Assembly: GCA_947170435.1 (NCBI GenBank)
Contig: CAMVTO010000004.1
Coordinates: 1-64,000 of the forward strand
DNA length: 64,000 nucleotides
From: an uncultured Clostridia bacterium
GTDB taxonomy: Bacteria > Bacillota > Clostridia > Oscillospirales > Oscillospiraceae
Direction of reading: 5' to 3'
The notes under the pieces are model-generated. The model was not told where the DNA came from and ran no database searches. It was given only the letters and a program-made list of their open reading frames with translations. Shown one piece after another: positions 8,284 through 15,832 of this stretch (the first letter of the stretch is position 1; each line of letters opens with the position of its first letter). A program made the translations under genes and the position numbers.

Positions 8284-8440
8284 ATACTAATATGCGACTG
8301 AAAGTGGCAAAGCCTTGCGAGCAGATTTTTCGTCAGGCAAGGCGGAGGACGCAGGCGGGCTGGCGCCCGTCAAGGACGACAACGCAGCATGGCGGAAAAT
8401 ATGCCGCAAGGAATGTCTTGTTTTAGTCGCATATTAGTAT
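8284..8440. mobile_element. MITE-like element, 157 bp with 16-bp perfect terminal inverted repeats
   Basis: ATACTAATATGCGACT (8284-8299) is the exact reverse complement of AGTCGCATATTAGTAT (8425-8440); after one mismatch three further bases also match. The interior is GC-rich (GCAAGGCGGAGGACGCAGGC) with no reading frame of note and is unlike the AT-rich tips. It lies between convergent and divergent units in non-coding DNA, a usual place for a non-autonomous transposable repeat. No clear target duplication is visible. The mobilising transposase is not in the window. Confidence 0.75.
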
Positions 8441-8442
8441 AA

Positions 8443-8486
8443 AAGCCCTGTCCCGGTTACGCAACTAAGCGCTCAGGGCAGGGCTT
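8443..8486 (-). terminator. Terminator-like hairpin after the EamA gene
   Basis: AAGCCCTGTCC (8443-8453) pairs, with one mismatch, with GGGCAGGGCTT (8476-8486). It is a few nt past the leftward stop of the EamA gene and directly abuts the MITE-like element. In the leftward direction the stem is followed by TTTTAT. Confidence 0.6.
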
Positions 8487-8501
8487 ATGATGAACGCCGC
8501 A

Positions 8502-9356
8502 TCAAGGGTGAGGAAATACGACATCCTTTTTTGCATCCAGTATCATGCCGATCAAAATAATCATGAAGCCGATGATAACGGGAAGCGTCGGGTACTCCTT
8601 GAGGAACAGCGCGACCCAGACCGGTCCGAGGATCATTTCCCACAGCGCGATGATCGACGCCTTTTGCGGCGTGACACGCTGTACGCCAAGGTTATAGAAC
8701 CCGTATCCGCCCGCCACCTGCACCACGCCGAGCACCAACATGATGCACCACTCCTGCGCGGTCATGGCGGCGATCCCGCGCGACGCCGCCGGAAAGCAGA
8801 GAAACATGGCCAGCGCGGTAAACACATTCGCAATGGCGGTCAGCCCGAGGGGATTGTCGCCGGCGGCGCGCTTGGAGCTGACCGTCATGCAGGCGAAGAT
8901 GACGCCCTCGCTCAACGCAATCAGGTTTCCCTTGCTGCTGGAAGCGTCCGTTCCGGAAAGCATGAAAAACACAACGCCGATCATAATGATCAGCACCGGA
9001 ATAAAGCTGCGCCAGTCAAACCGCCGTGTCCGCAGAAAGCCGACCAGAAAGAGCCAGACCGTCGCCGTGTACTGCATTCCGATCGCCACCGGCGCGGAGG
9101 TCAGCGACAGCGACACGACAATGCTCAGGCACAGCGCGGCATAGGAGACGACGTACATCAGCATCCAGCCGTTCCAGTGCAGCTTCTTCGGCCGGATAAA
9201 GGCAGCCAGCGCCACCGCCGCAATCGCGGAGCGCAGACCGCAGATGAGCAGGGAATCCAACGTCAGAAACTTGACGATGGGAGAGTTCAGGCTCCAGCAC
9301 AGCGCCCCGATAAAAACGATCACGCTGCCGGAAACGCGGAATTTATCCTTCTCCAT
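8502..9356 (-). CDS. EamA/DMT family permease
   Basis: The start at 9356 (MEKDKFRVSGSVIVFIGALC) has AAAGGAGAA just upstream and gives 284 aa, normal for the family. About ten membrane helices can be read as two EamA repeats: SGSVIVFIGALCWSLNSPIV opens the first, and SEGVIFACMTVSSKRAAGDN the second. Members export or import metabolites such as amino acids, purines or cofactors. No neighbour narrows the substrate. It is divergent from the dipeptidase gene and has its own promoter and terminator, so it is probably expressed alone. Confidence 0.85.
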   Translation of the reverse strand: MEKDKFRVSGSVIVFIGALCWSLNSPIVKFLTLDSLLICGLRSAIAAVALAAFIRPKKLHWNGWMLMYVVSYAALCLSIVVSLSLTSAPVAIGMQYTATVWLFLVGFLRTRRFDWRSFIPVLIIMIGVVFFMLSGTDASSSKGNLIALSEGVIFACMTVSSKRAAGDNPLGLTAIANVFTALAMFLCFPAASRGIAAMTAQEWCIMLVLGVVQVAGGYGFYNLGVQRVTPQKASIIALWEMILGPVWVALFLKEYPTLPVIIGFMIILIGMILDAKKDVVFPHP

Positions 9357-9438
9357 CCCGTTCTCCTTTCTATCCTCAGCACATTCTTTCATCGCTTTGC
9401 CGCGCACGGCAGCCGAAAACAATGTCCGAATTGCAATC

Positions 9439-9466
9439 AGTATATCATGCCTGCCGCAAAATTCAA
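9439..9466 (-). promoter_or_regulatory. Probable promoter of the EamA gene
   Basis: On the minus strand TTGAAT (9461-9466) and TATACT (9439-9444) are 16 bp apart, about 80 nt before the chosen ATG. Confidence 0.55.
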
Positions 9467-9529
9467 TTGTATTTTTACCCGTTTGCCCGCAACCACGGAG
9501 ATTTTCACGCTTTTGTGTCGAACGAAAAA

Positions 9530-9543
9530 AAATAGCGCTATTT
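9530..9543. promoter_or_regulatory. 14-bp perfect palindrome AAATAGCGCTATTT
   Basis: The palindrome lies in the divergent EamA/dipeptidase region, 44 bp before the -35 of the dipeptidase promoter. It is short and AT-flanked, more like an operator than a terminator. The binding protein is unknown. Confidence 0.35.
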
Positions 9544-9587
9544 GTTGTGCTAATTAAACAAAAGCAATTTGCTTCGCCCTCTTTTGA

Positions 9588-9616
9588 TTGACAGAACGCA
9601 CAAAACGTACTATGAT
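9588..9616 (+). promoter_or_regulatory. Strong sigma-70 type promoter of the dipeptidase-permease pair
   Basis: TTGACA (9588-9593) and TATGAT (9611-9616) have a 17-bp spacer. The leader to the start codon is about 60 nt. Confidence 0.85.
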
Positions 9617-9684
9617 GACAACAACCTAATCGGTGTGAATAAATGTCACATTGCAGAGGAATGCAGCTCAGAGAGGGGGAGGAT

Positions 9685-11139
9685 ATGATGGAAGCCGCAA
9701 TTGAACTCTTGCGCGAGGACGCCGTCTTTCGACATTTTTATGCACTTTGCCAAATTCCGCATGGCAGCGGGAATGAGGGCCCCATCGGCGCGTATCTGCT
9801 GAATTGGGCAAGAGAACTTGGCCTGGAGGCGGAGCGTGACGAGGCGGGAAACGTTCTCATCCGCAAACCTGCCTCACCCGGTCGCGAGGGCGCGCCGGCG
9901 ACGATGCTGCAGGCGCACATGGACATGGTCTGCGAAAAGGCAGAGGGGATCGCGCATGACTTTGCCAAAGACCCTATCCAATGGGTGATCGACGGCGACG
10001 AGCTGAGCACCGGCGGCCGGACGACGCTCGGCGCGGACGACGGCATCGGCGTCGCGCTGGCCATGGCGCTTCTGGCGGATGATACGCTGACGCACCCGGC
10101 GCTTGAGGTGCTCTTCACCACCATGGAGGAAGAGGACCTTTCCGGCGCAAGCCGCTTCGACACCGGAAAGCTGAAGGCAAGGTATCTCTTCAACCTCGAT
10201 CACGTCAAGGACGACGAGATCCTCTGCGGCAGCTGCGGGGGGATGCAGGTCGACGTGCGCGTCCCGCTGTCCGCAAAGCCGCCGCAGGAGGGCTGGCGTC
10301 CCTGTCGGCTTGAGGTGTCGGGGCTGCGAGGCGGGCATTCCGGCGAGGATATCCACCGCGGCAGAGACAACGCCAACATTCTGCTGCTTCGGTCGCTGCT
10401 GGCGCTGGAGGAGTGCTGCGCGTTCCGGCTCGGCCCCATCCGCGGCGGCAGCTTCCGTCTGGCAATCGCCCGCGACGCGGAGGCGGTCGTGTGGCTCAAG
10501 GCGAGTGACCGGGATACCGCCCGCGAGTGCCTGGCGCGGATGGAGCGCGCCTTCCGCGGCGAGCTTCCGGCGTCGGCAGACAGCGTCCGCGTGGCGCTGG
10601 AGGAGCTTTCCGACGCGCCGGCGTGGACGGTGGAACCCGGGCGCGTGCTGGACGCGCTCTCCCTTCTGCCGGACGGCATTTTCCAGATGAGCGAAGCGTT
10701 CCACGGGATCGTGGACACATCCGACAACCTCGGCGAGGTCTATCTGAGCGAAAGCGGGCTGCACTGTGTGCTGGAAATCCGTTCGGCGAGCGAAAGCCGC
10801 AGAACCTATCTCTATCAGCGGATGCGGCGCCTCGCGGCGCTGCTCGGCGGAGAATGCACATGCTGCAACGAGTATCCGAGCTGGAGCTTCCGTCACAGCA
10901 GCCCGCTGCGCGCGCTCTGTGGCGGCGTGTACCACGAGCTCTTCGGCGAACCGCCCAAGTTCCTTGTCGTCCACGCCGGGCTTGAGGTGGGCTGCTTCTT
11001 CGGCACGAAGCCCGAGCTGGACGCCGTGTCCATCGGCCCGAACTGCCGTGACTTCCACTCGCCCTCGGAGACGCTGCAGATTTCCTCCGTGCGCAAGGAA
11101 TTCCGCTATCTGCGCGCGATACTCTCGGCAATCGAATAA
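9685..11139 (+). CDS. pepD: Aminoacyl-histidine dipeptidase (PepD, M20C family)
   Basis: 484 aa, the usual PepD length. The start is one of two adjacent ATGs (9685 or 9688) after GGGGGAGG. Metal and catalytic residues are visible: LQAHMDMVCEK (His and Asp of the first metal site, about 77-87), TTLGADDGIGVA (bridging Asp), TTMEEEDLSGAS (catalytic Glu), then NLDHVK and GLRGGHSGEDIH in the lid domain, and FLVVHAGLEVGCF near the end. It hydrolyses Xaa-His and other dipeptides in the cytoplasm. The permease gene begins 32 nt after it, pointing to peptide or amino acid salvage as one unit. Confidence 0.93.
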   Translation: MMEAAIELLREDAVFRHFYALCQIPHGSGNEGPIGAYLLNWARELGLEAERDEAGNVLIRKPASPGREGAPATMLQAHMDMVCEKAEGIAHDFAKDPIQWVIDGDELSTGGRTTLGADDGIGVALAMALLADDTLTHPALEVLFTTMEEEDLSGASRFDTGKLKARYLFNLDHVKDDEILCGSCGGMQVDVRVPLSAKPPQEGWRPCRLEVSGLRGGHSGEDIHRGRDNANILLLRSLLALEECCAFRLGPIRGGSFRLAIARDAEAVVWLKASDRDTARECLARMERAFRGELPASADSVRVALEELSDAPAWTVEPGRVLDALSLLPDGIFQMSEAFHGIVDTSDNLGEVYLSESGLHCVLEIRSASESRRTYLYQRMRRLAALLGGECTCCNEYPSWSFRHSSPLRALCGGVYHELFGEPPKFLVVHAGLEVGCFFGTKPELDAVSIGPNCRDFHSPSETLQISSVRKEFRYLRAILSAIE

Positions 11140-11171
11140 GCTGTAACGTGTGTTTGGAAAGGAGAGCCAAC

Positions 11172-12584
11172 ATGGCGAACAAAGAAGAAAAACAGATCAA
11201 GGCAATCAACCCCATGCTTTTCCTGGTCATCATCCTGCTGATCGTCGCGGTGGCGTCCTACATCATCCCGGCGGGCAGCTATGAGCGCGTGTGGAACGAG
11301 GAGGTCGAGCGCGAGCTGGTCGTTCCGGGCAGCTACCACAGCGTCGAGCGCAATCCCACCACGCCGTTTCTGCTGCTCATGTCCGTTACACTTGGCATGC
11401 AGAACGCCGCGTACATCATCTTCTTCCTGCTGATCATCGGCGGTATGTTCGCGATCCTCAACGCCACCGGCGCCATCAACAACGGCATGGCAAACGTGGT
11501 GCGGAGCATGAAAGGACGCGAGCTGCTGATGATTCCCGTGTGCATGGTCGTCTTCGGCTGCGGCAGCGCGTTCTGCGCGAACTTCGAGGAGTTTCTCGCC
11601 TTTGTGCCGCTGGTGCTGGCGGTCTGCCTGTCCATGGGCTTTGACTCGCTGACGGCGGTGGGGATCATCTTCTGCGCCGCCGCGTCCGGATACGGCGGCG
11701 CGATCACCAACGCCTTTACCACGGGCGTCGCGCAGGGCATCGCGGGTCTGCCGATGTTCTCCGGCATGGGCCTGCGCGTGGCGCTGTTCATCACGCTGCT
11801 CTGCGCCAGCATCTGCTATGTCATGTGGCACGCCCGCCGCGTCAAGAAAAACCCGCAGCTCAGCTCCACCTATGAGCAGGACCGCATCACGGCGCAAAAC
11901 GTCGCGCTGGACGTGGACAGCGTTGAGCCGCTGACCGGCCGCCAAAAAGCGGTGTTGGTCATCTTCATCCTCGGCATCGCCTTTACCGTCTGGGGCATCG
12001 TCTCACAGGGCTACTACATCGACGAGCTTGCCGCCATCTTCCTTGCCATCGGCATCATCGGCGGTATTGTCGGCGGGCTGAAGCCGAGCCAGATCTGCGA
12101 CGAGTTTGAAAAGGGCTGTGTCAATATGCTCTTCCCCTGCATCATGATCGGCCTTGCCAACGCGGTCATCGTGCTGCTGCAGGACGCCTGCATCATGGAC
12201 ACCATCATCTACGCGCTCTCCAGCGTGCTGAACAACCTCTCCTCCACGGTTGCCGCCTGGGGCATGTTTGTGGTGCAGGATCTGTTCAACGTGCTGGTGC
12301 CCTCCGGCTCCGGCCAGGCGGCGATCACCATGCCGATCATGGCGCCGCTGGCGGATATGCTTGGCCTGACGCGCCAGACCGCAGTCCTGGCGTTCCAGAT
12401 GGGCGACGCGTTCACGAACGTCATGGCGCCCACCGGCGGCGAGATCCTCGCGGCGTTGGCGATGTGCGGCGGCATTTCGTTCAAGAAATGGATGAAGTAC
12501 CTTGCGCCTCTGTTCGCGATCTGGTGGGTCATCGCGTTTATCTTCCTCGCCATCGCGGTCAACATCGGATACGGCCCGTTCTGA
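11172..12584 (+). CDS. yfcC: YfcC family permease (basic amino acid / dicarboxylate antiporter-like)
   Basis: 470 aa, starting at the ATG at 11172 after GAAAGGAGA. The N-terminal segment NPMLFLVIILLIVAVASYII followed by PAGSYERV is typical of the YfcC/DcuC group. About twelve membrane helices follow, with the conserved reentrant motif VLVPSGSGQAAITMPIMAPL (about residues 375-394) and FTNVMAPTGGEIL. Family members move basic amino acids or C4-dicarboxylates. Coupling to PepD suggests import of its substrate or export of an amino acid product. It ends 16 nt before the fragmentary start of the TIGR04076 gene, at the edge of the 9.5-kb segment. Confidence 0.85.
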   Translation: MANKEEKQIKAINPMLFLVIILLIVAVASYIIPAGSYERVWNEEVERELVVPGSYHSVERNPTTPFLLLMSVTLGMQNAAYIIFFLLIIGGMFAILNATGAINNGMANVVRSMKGRELLMIPVCMVVFGCGSAFCANFEEFLAFVPLVLAVCLSMGFDSLTAVGIIFCAAASGYGGAITNAFTTGVAQGIAGLPMFSGMGLRVALFITLLCASICYVMWHARRVKKNPQLSSTYEQDRITAQNVALDVDSVEPLTGRQKAVLVIFILGIAFTVWGIVSQGYYIDELAAIFLAIGIIGGIVGGLKPSQICDEFEKGCVNMLFPCIMIGLANAVIVLLQDACIMDTIIYALSSVLNNLSSTVAAWGMFVVQDLFNVLVPSGSGQAAITMPIMAPLADMLGLTRQTAVLAFQMGDAFTNVMAPTGGEILAALAMCGGISFKKWMKYLAPLFAIWWVIAFIFLAIAVNIGYGPF

Positions 12585-12600
12585 TGTCGCTCACTGAGTC

Positions 12601-12996
12601 ATGGTAACCGTTCTGGAAACGAAGTGCTTTCCTGACCTTCAGGAGCAATATCTGGCTGATCCCAAGTCCGGTCCATGCCCGTTTTTCAAGCCGGGCGACA
12701 CCTTTTTGCTCAAGCGCACGCCGCGGCAGGACGATTTCTATCACCTGATGAATGGCAAGTTCTGCGGCGAGGCATGGGATGCCGTCAGCCGATATGTATA
12801 TACTGCGTTGCAGGGCGGCTCGATTATGAAGGGCTGGACGAACGACGACCGCATGATGATCGCCTGCTGCAACGATGGCACAAGGCCGGTTATTTTTAAG
12901 ATCGAGCGCATCGACATCCCGGAGAATGACGAGGAAGCCGAGTGGCTGGCAAAGCAGAATTTCAAGAATACTGTTGAAGATGCATATACGGGCTAA
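12601..12996 (+). CDS. TIGR04076 family protein, start replaced
   Basis: 131 aa: VTVLETKCFPDLQEQYLADP, then GPCPFFKPGDTFLL, and CGEAWDAVSRYVYTALQGGS, which is the TIGR04076 pattern (small proteins of unknown role, often beside redox or radical enzymes). The ATG at 12601 has no ribosome site; GTCGCTCACTGAGTC precedes it. The first codons that would normally be there (MQHECRI with a good site) are found at 3060. So the body survived a rearrangement, and expression now depends on read-through from the permease gene or is lost. Confidence 0.75.
   Translation: MVTVLETKCFPDLQEQYLADPKSGPCPFFKPGDTFLLKRTPRQDDFYHLMNGKFCGEAWDAVSRYVYTALQGGSIMKGWTNDDRMMIACCNDGTRPVIFKIERIDIPENDEEAEWLAKQNFKNTVEDAYTG
12605..12627 (+). 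repeat. 23-bp direct repeat, right copy
   Basis: It is identical to 3079-3101. It lies at the very start of the TIGR04076 reading frame, 20 nt after the stop of the permease gene. Confidence 0.85.
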
Positions 12997-13008
12997 GGTA
13001 AAAATGGA

Positions 13009-13059
13009 AGGCCCAGTCGCTTTCTTGCTCACGGCGAGCAGGTTAGCGGCTGGGCTTTT
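13009..13059 (+). terminator. Rho-independent terminator after the TIGR04076 gene
   Basis: AGGCCCAGTCGCT (13009-13021) pairs with AGCGGCTGGGCT (13045-13056), followed by TTTAT. Confidence 0.8.
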
Positions 13060-13075
13060 ATTCATTCTCCGTTCA

Positions 13076-13300
13076 TCACCGCTGCGTCGCAAACAAAATG
13101 TTTGTTAGATTGTTTTTGACCAGCGCCTTGATGAGCGTCTTTTGCTTCAACCATTGCTGAATGAAGAATAGGAAGAACTCGCCACTGGAGGAAAAACCGC
13201 CCTTTCCAAGCTGCGCCGAGATCTCGTTGAAAATCTTGTCGCATTCGTAGACCAGCACATCCTGAACACTGTCAAAAAGCCTGTAAAATGGCTTGACGAC
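13076..13300 (-). pseudogene. C-terminal fragment of a TetR-family regulator
   Basis: The minus-strand frame ending at 13076 reads VLVYECDKIFNEISAQL, GKGGFSSSGEFFLFFIQQ and WLKQKTLIKALVKNNLTN. This is the end of a TetR_C-type ligand-binding domain. No HTH is found upstream; the frame leads into the promoter region of the next gene. It is a truncated regulator, seemingly left when neighbouring DNA was exchanged. Confidence 0.6.
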
Positions 13301-13317
13301 GCTCCGCGAATCGTGTA
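13289..13317 (+). promoter_or_regulatory. Probable promoter of the frameshifted gene at 13333
   Basis: TTGACG and TAAACT are separated by 17 bp and lie just upstream of the GTG start. Confidence 0.5.
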
Positions 13318-13332
13318 AACTGACTGCAAGAG

Positions 13333-13855
13333 GTGATTCGCTTGCAGTTTGTTCCATACGTTTTTGACCGCGATGGCGAGCGGATTGATGTTTCCGTTGT
13401 ACCAATGGTGCAAGCGGATGCACTGCGGACAGAGTCCAGCCCCCCAATGGCAGACAGCTTGGACGAGCGAGTATCTGACATCGGAAACATTTGAAAAGTA
13501 TGCGGTCAAGATCGGGGAAGAACTGATCGCTCTTGGAGCGTATGAGATACAGGAAAACGCGCTGATCGTCCACATCGTATATATGGAAGCGGAGCCGGGC
13601 AGCAATCCGACCATCGTTGGAGAGAAGCGAAAATACAGAGGGATCGGCAGACTGCTGATTGCCTTTGGCATCAAGCTCTCGGTTGACAACGGCTTTGGCG
13701 GAGACGTCGTGCTGGAAGCGAAGACAACCAAGCTGGCGGAGCATTACGCAAAGGACTTCGGCGCGGTGAAATTGCCGTCGCTTTCTTCTGCGGCTCCGCG
13801 CTTTATCATTGCGGATGAAGCGGCAAAACGCATTTTCTTCAGCTATCTTGAGTAA
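13333..13855 (+). pseudogene. Conserved hypothetical (GNAT-like) gene, broken in a C-tract
   Basis: GTG 13333 opens VIRLQFVPYVFDRDGERIDV. The protein continues in another frame from WQTAWTSEYLTSETFEKYAV through EKRKYRGIGRLLIAFGIKLS and EAKTTKLAEHYAKDFGAVKL to the stop at 13855. The frames meet at the run of six C at 13440-13445; five C would restore one protein of about 173 aa. The KYRGIGRLLIAFGIKL stretch resembles the acetyl-CoA loop of GNAT enzymes, but I would not claim activity. I recall such genes from mobile elements. Either the gene is dead or it switches phase by slippage; a sequencing error is also possible. Confidence 0.65.
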
Positions 13856-13879
13856 CCTATCGGGAAGGAGGCGCAGCGC

Positions 13880-14122
13880 ATGATTGACGAGAAAAGCATT
13901 CCCACATCCGACGCGGAATGGTATTGTCGGAAAGACGCTGAGGAGGAGAGATTCTATGCAATTTTCTTTTCCCTCTGCCGCAAGTACCATGTGAGCTGGG
14001 CGAGCGCTGACGAAAAGGAAAAGGCGTTCATCGAAGAAGTTACCCGTGTGACCTATGAGCGAGACAAGGCGTTGCGTCTCGGTCAATCGCTTGCTGACAT
14101 TCGTCCGGCGTTTGCTTCCTGA
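13880..14122 (+). CDS. Small hypothetical protein, 80 aa
   Basis: ATG 13880 follows a good site (GGAAGGAGG). The product is charged and mostly helical (SDAEWYCRKDAEEERFYAIF, then FIEEVTRVTYERDKALRLGQ), with no membrane segment or known domain. It follows the frameshifted gene by 24 nt, and its TGA stop is the first base triplet of the second element end. Position suggests cargo of the integrated element. Confidence 0.6.
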   Translation: MIDEKSIPTSDAEWYCRKDAEEERFYAIFFSLCRKYHVSWASADEKEKAFIEEVTRVTYERDKALRLGQSLADIRPAFAS

Positions 14123-14270
14123 CTACTGTTTGACTACTATTTTGCGAAAACGGCTCCAGCCCAGCATTTGCGCGGGTTGGAGCCGTTTTCAAAAGGTTTT
14201 GGATACTTTCCAACGAGTCCCAAAACCCGCATAAATCGGGCATTTTGCCATCATGCCTGATAACTCCGAC
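14120..14270 (+). repeat. Integrative-element end, copy 2 (151 bp, att-like)
   Basis: This is the partner of 80-230, the same length to the base. It begins at the stop codon of the 80-aa gene and ends with the CTCCGAC core (14264-14270), which here runs on into a tRNA-Arg-like 3' half. Confidence 0.65.
14147..14189 (+). terminator. Rho-independent terminator inside element end 2
   Basis: AAAACGGCTCCAGCCC pairs with GGGTTGGAGCCGTTTT over a short loop. Confidence 0.8.
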
Positions 14271-14308
14271 TCTGAAGGCCGCTGGTTCGAGTCCAGTTGG
14301 GCGTACCA
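14264..14308 (+). tRNA. 3' half of a tRNA-Arg-like gene (anticodon loop to CCA), fragment
   Basis: CTCCGAC fits positions 32-38 with anticodon CCG (Arg). TCTGA (39-43) and AGGCC (44-48) follow, then the T arm GCTGG-TTCGAGT-CCAGT, TGGGCGT (66-72), A and CCA. All segment lengths match a standard tRNA. The 5' half is missing: upstream is the element end, and its last bases do not pair with TCTGA. This is the usual trace left when a tyrosine recombinase integrates at an anticodon loop. The identity as Arg is inferred from the loop only. Confidence 0.7.
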
Positions 14309-14345
14309 AAAAATCTCCGAAAACAGATGTTTCGGAGATTTTTTC
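14309..14345 (+). terminator. Terminator following the tRNA-Arg 3' half
   Basis: AAATCTCCGAAA (14311-14322) pairs with TTTCGGAGATTT (14330-14341), followed by TTTTC. Its position right after CCA fits the native terminator of the tRNA gene. Confidence 0.8.
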
Positions 14346-14399
14346 TAGCAAATATTGTGTTTTCCTCAAATGGACGCTTGCTTGCTGAGTAAGAGCGAT

Positions 14400-14743
14400 A
14401 AACCGAGAAACCGTCAGAAAAGCCCTGCTAATAAATTAGCAGCTAAGGATGTTCGTAATCCCCGCGACGGAAAAACCGTCTATGTCGGTTCATCGTGGAA
14501 GGATGTCGAGTACACCTCTGACGGAGAGTCCAAGACCATTTGCATGCGCATCGTCTACGAGGTCATTGAGCGCACCAAAAACGGAAAGTCAAGCGCCGCA
14601 GGATTCGCAAAGTCATTGACAACCTTGTGATGTTTGCCTGCCATGTCACGGAGCACGCCAGAGAGACCTTGATGGCTCTTGGGCGAAGCAACACATGGCG
14701 CTATGCCTTTATGCAGCTCTGGCTGCGGTTCGCCGCAGCTTAG
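14400..14743 (+). pseudogene. IS1380-like transposase C-terminal remnant
   Basis: DGKTVYVGSSWKDVEYTSDG and MRIVYEVIERTKNGK occur in one frame up to 14630. The reading then shifts to IRKVIDNLVMFACHVTEHAR and TLMALGRSNTWRYAFMQLWL, ending at TAG 14741-14743. These blocks match the order seen in IS1380-type transposases, with the section between them (catalytic Glu and the insertion) deleted. No terminal inverted repeats were recognised. It is a dead IS fragment between the tRNA half and the protease gene. Confidence 0.6.
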
Positions 14744-14937
14744 GCGCGGCAACTGTATACCGACCAATTGCCCTCTGACTCAGAGGGTGGCGTTTTGCGC
14801 CCGTTTTTGTTGCGGGTGGAGTTTTTCGTCAGAAACCTCGCGTCGGAAACGCATGTTTGCCACGCGAGCAATATTTATGAGTCAAGTTTCACGGATTCAG
14901 GATGAACTTAACAGGATTCAACAGATAAAAAAACAGA

Positions 14938-14966
14938 TTTACAAGTTTTCCAAATTGTGCTATAAT
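14938..14966 (+). promoter_or_regulatory. Sigma-70 type promoter upstream of the protease / giant protein genes
   Basis: TTTACA (14938-14943) and TATAAT (14961-14966) have a 17-bp spacer. The leader to the protease ATG is about 165 nt and contains two small hairpins, CAAAAAGTCGGCTTTTTG and ATGTTTTACTCCGTAAAACA, near 15046-15081. These may act as leader elements. Confidence 0.7.
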
Positions 14967-15135
14967 GATTTAAATATAAACAGTACAACATATGCCAGAC
15001 TTTTTAACGCGGCTGCATTGGCTGCAGCGGGAGATGCCCACCCAAAAAGTCGGCTTTTTGCATGTTTTACTCCGTAAAACATAATGATCTATTCTTTCGT
15101 TTCCATAAGTGTTGGAATAGTGGGAGGAGGATTCC

Positions 15136-15813
15136 ATGGTGAAGAAAAGAGAGAGATTGCTGAGACCCCTGCTGCTGGCGCTGCTCGCTGTTCTTGTGCT
15201 GACGGGCGCGGCAGCGCAGCGAGCGGTCTATGACGGCGAGCGGATCTATGACAATTCGTCGGGGGCGGTGTGCTACGTCCGCTCACTGACGGAGGCGGGC
15301 GCGCTGAAAACGGCGGGAAGCTGCTTTATCATCAGCGCTGACGGCATTGCGCTGACGGCGTCGCACGTCGTGCGGGACGCCGCTTCGGTCAATGTCGTGC
15401 TGCCCTCCGGCGAGGAGCTGAGCGGCGTGACGGTGCTGGAGGCGGACGCCATGACGGACGTGGCGGTGCTGCGCCTGCCCGCGCGGAAGGAGGCGTATCC
15501 GTCCGTTCCGCTGGACACGCTCGACCCACGCAGCGGCGAGCGGGTGTACGCCATCGGCTATCCCCTCAAGACGGTCAAGATCATCAGCGACGGCATCGTG
15601 TCCAATCCCGCGGCGAAGATCAACGGACTGGAGCGGCTGCTGGTCTCGGCGGATTTGGCAAGCGGCATGAGCGGCGGCCCGATCCTCAGCCAGCATGGAG
15701 CGGTGGTTGGCATGGCATCCGCCACGCTTCGCACCATGAACGGCGTTAGCACCTCGCCCACAACAGCGCAGCTGCGCAGCGCGGCGGGCGAGTTCACAAC
15801 AGGCGTACGTTAG
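15136..15813 (+). CDS. HtrA-like trypsin-fold serine protease, membrane anchored, no PDZ domain
   Basis: 225 aa after GGGAGGAGG. One N-terminal membrane segment (LLRPLLLALLAVLVLTGAAA, about 8-27) works as anchor or signal. The protease domain shows all three catalytic residues: His in LTASHVVRDA (about 75), Asp in AMTDVAVLRL (about 105) and Ser in ASGMSGGPIL (about 178). DegP/HtrA enzymes carry one or two PDZ domains after this; here the protein ends about 45 residues past the serine. It is 20 nt upstream of the first giant protein gene, so it probably processes, folds or quality-controls those exported proteins. Confidence 0.85.
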   Translation: MVKKRERLLRPLLLALLAVLVLTGAAAQRAVYDGERIYDNSSGAVCYVRSLTEAGALKTAGSCFIISADGIALTASHVVRDAASVNVVLPSGEELSGVTVLEADAMTDVAVLRLPARKEAYPSVPLDTLDPRSGERVYAIGYPLKTVKIISDGIVSNPAAKINGLERLLVSADLASGMSGGPILSQHGAVVGMASATLRTMNGVSTSPTTAQLRSAAGEFTTGVR

Positions 15814-15832
15814 GAAAGGAGCAAGTGAGACA

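Noticed and set aside
11106-11945. 279-aa minus-strand ORF over the YfcC gene
   Set aside because: Shadow frame, Ala/Asp/His/Arg-rich; the plus strand encodes clear membrane helices and family motifs.
14264-14308. Complete tRNA gene
   Set aside because: Only the anticodon-loop-to-CCA half is present; the upstream bases do not pair with the 3' anticodon strand and no D arm is found. The same holds at 40008-40052.
14679-15077. 132-aa ORF over the transposase remnant and leader
   Set aside because: It crosses the IS fragment in a different frame from the transposase and then runs through promoter and hairpin DNA; no ribosome site.
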